Shown: in pieces, positions 61,926-64,000 of the stretch | Layout: each line of letters starts with the position of its first letter | Numbering within the stretch: the stretch's first letter is position 1 | Assembly (NCBI RefSeq): GCF_007752535.1 | Contig: NZ_CP036426.1 | Coordinates: forward strand, 5,022,001-5,086,000 | From: Tautonia plasticadhaerens | GTDB taxonomy: Bacteria > Planctomycetota > Planctomycetia > Isosphaerales > Isosphaeraceae | Reading direction: 5' to 3' | Length of the DNA stretch: 64,000 nucleotides | Position numbers and translations under genes: made by a program | Notes under the pieces: generated by a model | Databases searched by the model: none | What the model was told of the DNA's origin: nothing | What the model saw: the letters and a program-made list of their open reading frames with translations, nothing else

Positions 61926-62839
61926 TCCGGGGCATCGGCCGGCTGCACCTGCCCGGCGTCGGCCCCCTCGCGGTCCTGATTGACGAGGAGGCGGTCCGCC
62001 CCCTGCCGGGCCGGACCCTGGCCGACCTGCTCTCCGGTGCCGAGGCTCCCGGCGCCCTCCGGGCCGAGGTCGATCGGGCTGCCGCCGAGGCGTCCGGGCC
62101 GATCCCGATCGGCGAGCTGGCAACCTCCCCCGACCCGTACCGGCCCCACATGCTCGCCCCGGTCGATCGGCAGGACTGCTGGGGGGCCGGCTGCACCTAC
62201 CGGCTCGACGACGAGTCCCTGGCCCGGATGAAGGCCGACCGGCCGCTCTACGCCGCCTCCTTCGAGGCCGACCGGCCGATGCTCTTCTACAAGGGGGCCG
62301 CACCGGCCGCCTCGGGCCCCGGGGCGCCGATCCGATGCCGGGCCGGGTCGTCCCAGACGATCCCCGAGGCCGAGCTGGCCGTCCTGCTCGGCCCGACCGG
62401 GGCGGTGATAGGCTTCTCCCTGGGCAACGACGTGACGGCACTGGACCTGGAGCGCCGCAACCCGCTCTACCAGCCCCAGGCGAAGGTCTTCGACGGCTCG
62501 GCCGCCCTGGGGCCTTGGTGGGCGCTGGCCGACGCCGTCCCCGAGGCTCCGACGATGCCGATCTCCTGCCGGGTCGTCCGCGGTGGCGAATGCGTCCTGG
62601 AGCAACGGATCGACCCCCGGCGGCTGGCGAGGCGGATCGACGATCTTTCCGGCTGGCTGTTCGAGTCGGCCGAGTTCCCGATCGGGGTCGTCCTGATGAC
62701 CGGCGGCGGTGCCGCAGTCCCCGACGGTTTCGCCCTGGCGCCCGGCGACGAGGTCGTCATCACCCATCCCGTGCTGGGGGCCCTTCACAACCCCGTCGCC
62801 CGGCCGGAGCGCCCGTCTTGGTCGAACCGTCGGGGATGA
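61922..62839 (+). CDS. Fumarylacetoacetate hydrolase-fold protein
   Basis: The product is 305 aa. The FAH fold is recognised by APVDRQDCWGAGCTYRL, MLFYKGAAPAASGPGAPI, EAELAVLLGPTGAVIGFSLG, GNDVTALDLERRNPLYQPQA and a late GDEVVITHPVLGAL. The metal-site Glu residues would sit in EAELAV. Members hydrolyse or decarboxylate 2-oxo acids or dehydrate sugar acids. Co-translation with the Gfo/Idh/MocA gene suggests both act on the same sugar-derived acid. This is inference. Confidence 0.82.
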   Translation: MIRGIGRLHLPGVGPLAVLIDEEAVRPLPGRTLADLLSGAEAPGALRAEVDRAAAEASGPIPIGELATSPDPYRPHMLAPVDRQDCWGAGCTYRLDDESLARMKADRPLYAASFEADRPMLFYKGAAPAASGPGAPIRCRAGSSQTIPEAELAVLLGPTGAVIGFSLGNDVTALDLERRNPLYQPQAKVFDGSAALGPWWALADAVPEAPTMPISCRVVRGGECVLEQRIDPRRLARRIDDLSGWLFESAEFPIGVVLMTGGGAAVPDGFALAPGDEVVITHPVLGALHNPVARPERPSWSNRRG

Positions 62840-63016
62840 CGAACCTTCACCACACTCCTTGAGGGGACCGCCTCGCCTCAGTAAACTTGTTGACAGCCTA
62901 CGATCCAGTGCTCCCTCCCCGATCCGATCACCCACCGATGGGCTCCACATCGTCTCTCCGGCCTGCCTCTCCCCGGCTGTCCCCCTGAGCGACCGACCCG
63001 ACCACCCCCGAGTTGC

Positions 63017-63955
63017 ATGATCGACCACCTCGCGAAGCAACCGACCTTCGCCGGCGAGCAGCCGGCGACCCGAACCGATCCCGGCGGGCCGATCGCCCCG
63101 GAGTCGCCCCTGCCGGTCGTCGTCTACACCGCGCAGGCCAAGATCCGACACCCGGCCCACATGATCCGGGAGCTGGTCGATGACTTCGTGAAGGGTCGGG
63201 AGCTGGGCTGGCGGCTGTTCCTCCGCAACCTCCAGGGCCAGTACCGGCAGACGTTCCTGGGCTACGTCTGGGCCGTCCTCCCCCCCTTGATGACGACGCT
63301 GATCTGGGTCGTCCTGCAATCCTTCCGGGTGGTGAACTTCGAGGCGCCGGCCGGGGTCCCGTACGTCGTCTACGTCCTGACCGGGACGATCCTCTGGCAG
63401 TCATTCATCAAGGCCCTGGAGGCCCCCATCTCGTCGATCAACCAGGGGCGAGAGATGCTGGTCAAGCTGAACTTCCCGAGGGAGTCGCTGCTGATCGCGG
63501 GCCTGGCCCAGGTCCTCTTCAACTTCGTGATGCAGGTCATTCTCCTGGTCGTGGTGATGGCGGTCATGCGCGTCCCCGTCCCGCCGACCGCCCCGCTGTT
63601 CCTCCTGGGAACGGCGATGCTCATCGCGCTGGGGCTGGGCCTGGGCCTGGTCCTCGCCCCGGTCGGCCTCCTCTACCAGGATGTGCAGCGGGCGATCACG
63701 ACCTTCGCGCCGTTCCTGATGTACCTGACCCCGGTGCTCTACCAGCCGCCGCAGTCCGGGACGGCCCGGCTGCTCCTCTGGGCGAACCCGATGGCACCCA
63801 CGCTGAACGCCGCCAGGGACTGGTTGCTGATCGGCCCGACCCCGTACCTCGCCGGCTTCCTCGCCTACTCGGCGCTCGGGCTGATCCTGACGCTCGTCGG
63901 GGTCCTCGTCCTGCGGGCATCGATGCCCTTCCTGATCGAGCGGATGGGCTCGTGA
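63017..63955 (+). CDS. ABC-2 polysaccharide export permease
   Basis: The product is 312 aa. A polar N-terminus of ~65 residues is followed by ELVDDFVKGRELGWRLFLRNLQ-like sequence (RELGWRLFLRNLQGQYRQTF), the hallmark of polysaccharide or polyol-phosphate exporters (Wzm/TagG type). About six membrane segments follow, for example YVWAVLPPLMTTLIWVVLQ, LFNFVMQVILLVVVMAV and LIALGLGLGLVLAPVGLLY. It exports a lipid-linked polysaccharide together with an ATPase, whose gene probably begins at 63979. Confidence 0.9.
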   Translation: MIDHLAKQPTFAGEQPATRTDPGGPIAPESPLPVVVYTAQAKIRHPAHMIRELVDDFVKGRELGWRLFLRNLQGQYRQTFLGYVWAVLPPLMTTLIWVVLQSFRVVNFEAPAGVPYVVYVLTGTILWQSFIKALEAPISSINQGREMLVKLNFPRESLLIAGLAQVLFNFVMQVILLVVVMAVMRVPVPPTAPLFLLGTAMLIALGLGLGLVLAPVGLLYQDVQRAITTFAPFLMYLTPVLYQPPQSGTARLLLWANPMAPTLNAARDWLLIGPTPYLAGFLAYSALGLILTLVGVLVLRASMPFLIERMGS

Positions 63956-63978
63956 CCCAGACCCCCGGAGGACCCCCG

Positions 63979-64000
63979 ATGGCGACCGCCGAATCCCCCC
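63979..64000 (+). CDS. Start of the next gene, probably the ABC exporter ATPase (partial)
   Basis: An ATG at 63979 with CCGGAGGA upstream opens a frame (MATAESP) that runs off the window. Genes for the ATPase partner normally follow the permease, so this is the likely product. The seven residues alone do not show it. Confidence 0.45.

Noticed and set aside
59802-62441. An 879-codon minus-strand frame
   Set aside because: It lies opposite three well-supported genes and has low-complexity composition without motifs.

Overview
The window looks like an accessory region of a planctomycete chromosome, most like the Isosphaeraceae. It is very GC-rich. It carries lineage-typical families: a DUF1559 pseudopilin-like protein, paired DUF1592-type and DUF1552 genes, secreted sulfatases, and short Cys-containing secreted proteins. 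The family names come from reading the translations; no database search was run.

Layout. 1-4.2 kb: the tail of an integrase, a secreted propeller-like protein, and an amidohydrolase next to a sugar isomerase/epimerase-like protein. 4.8-10.2 kb: an IS21, an IS5-type and an IS630-type element. They enclose an AT-richer two-gene membrane-protein remnant. 10.5-21.9 kb: a divergent LuxR-type regulator, then a same-strand run of seven genes plus an M20 peptidase. This run is the most interesting part of the window. It holds two proteins built from E-F-E-G repeats, a predicted HExxH metallopeptidase, a 186-aa protein, a 1191-aa multidomain protein, a 391-aa protein ending in an EFEFE tail, and a GIY-YIG-like protein. 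I do not recognise it as a described system. 22.1-30.9 kb: an IS66 element, then a CE1-type esterase, a DUF1592-type cytochrome-like protein, a DUF1552 gene with an in-frame amber codon, and a GH10 xylanase. 31.1-35.4 kb: a frameshifted tyrosine recombinase, two paralogous lipoproteins, a Cys-containing secreted protein and a DUF1559 protein. 35.7-41.4 kb: a Cu/Ag-type RND efflux pair. 41.9-45.2 kb: two divergent sulfatases.

45.4-58.2 kb is heavily decayed. It holds a twice-frameshifted copy of the isomerase and a glycosidase-like gene hit by a deletion, a nonsense codon and a second IS630 copy. It also holds an MBL-fold hydrolase, a half DUF2891 gene, an SDR, a 3' fragment of tRNA-Ser(CGA) with a strong terminator and repeat arms, three insertion sequences abutting at TTA sites, and an IS256 element. 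58.8-64 kb is intact again: IMPase-like, methyltransferase, Gfo/Idh/MocA oxidoreductase, FAH-fold protein, ABC-2 export permease and the start of the next gene. It resembles part of a surface-polysaccharide locus.

Overall, intact operons alternate with an insertion-sequence graveyard. Seven IS types and many broken genes suggest repeated gain and loss, probably around a tRNA-Ser integration site. The E-F-E-G cluster is intact in the middle of this, which suggests it is maintained.
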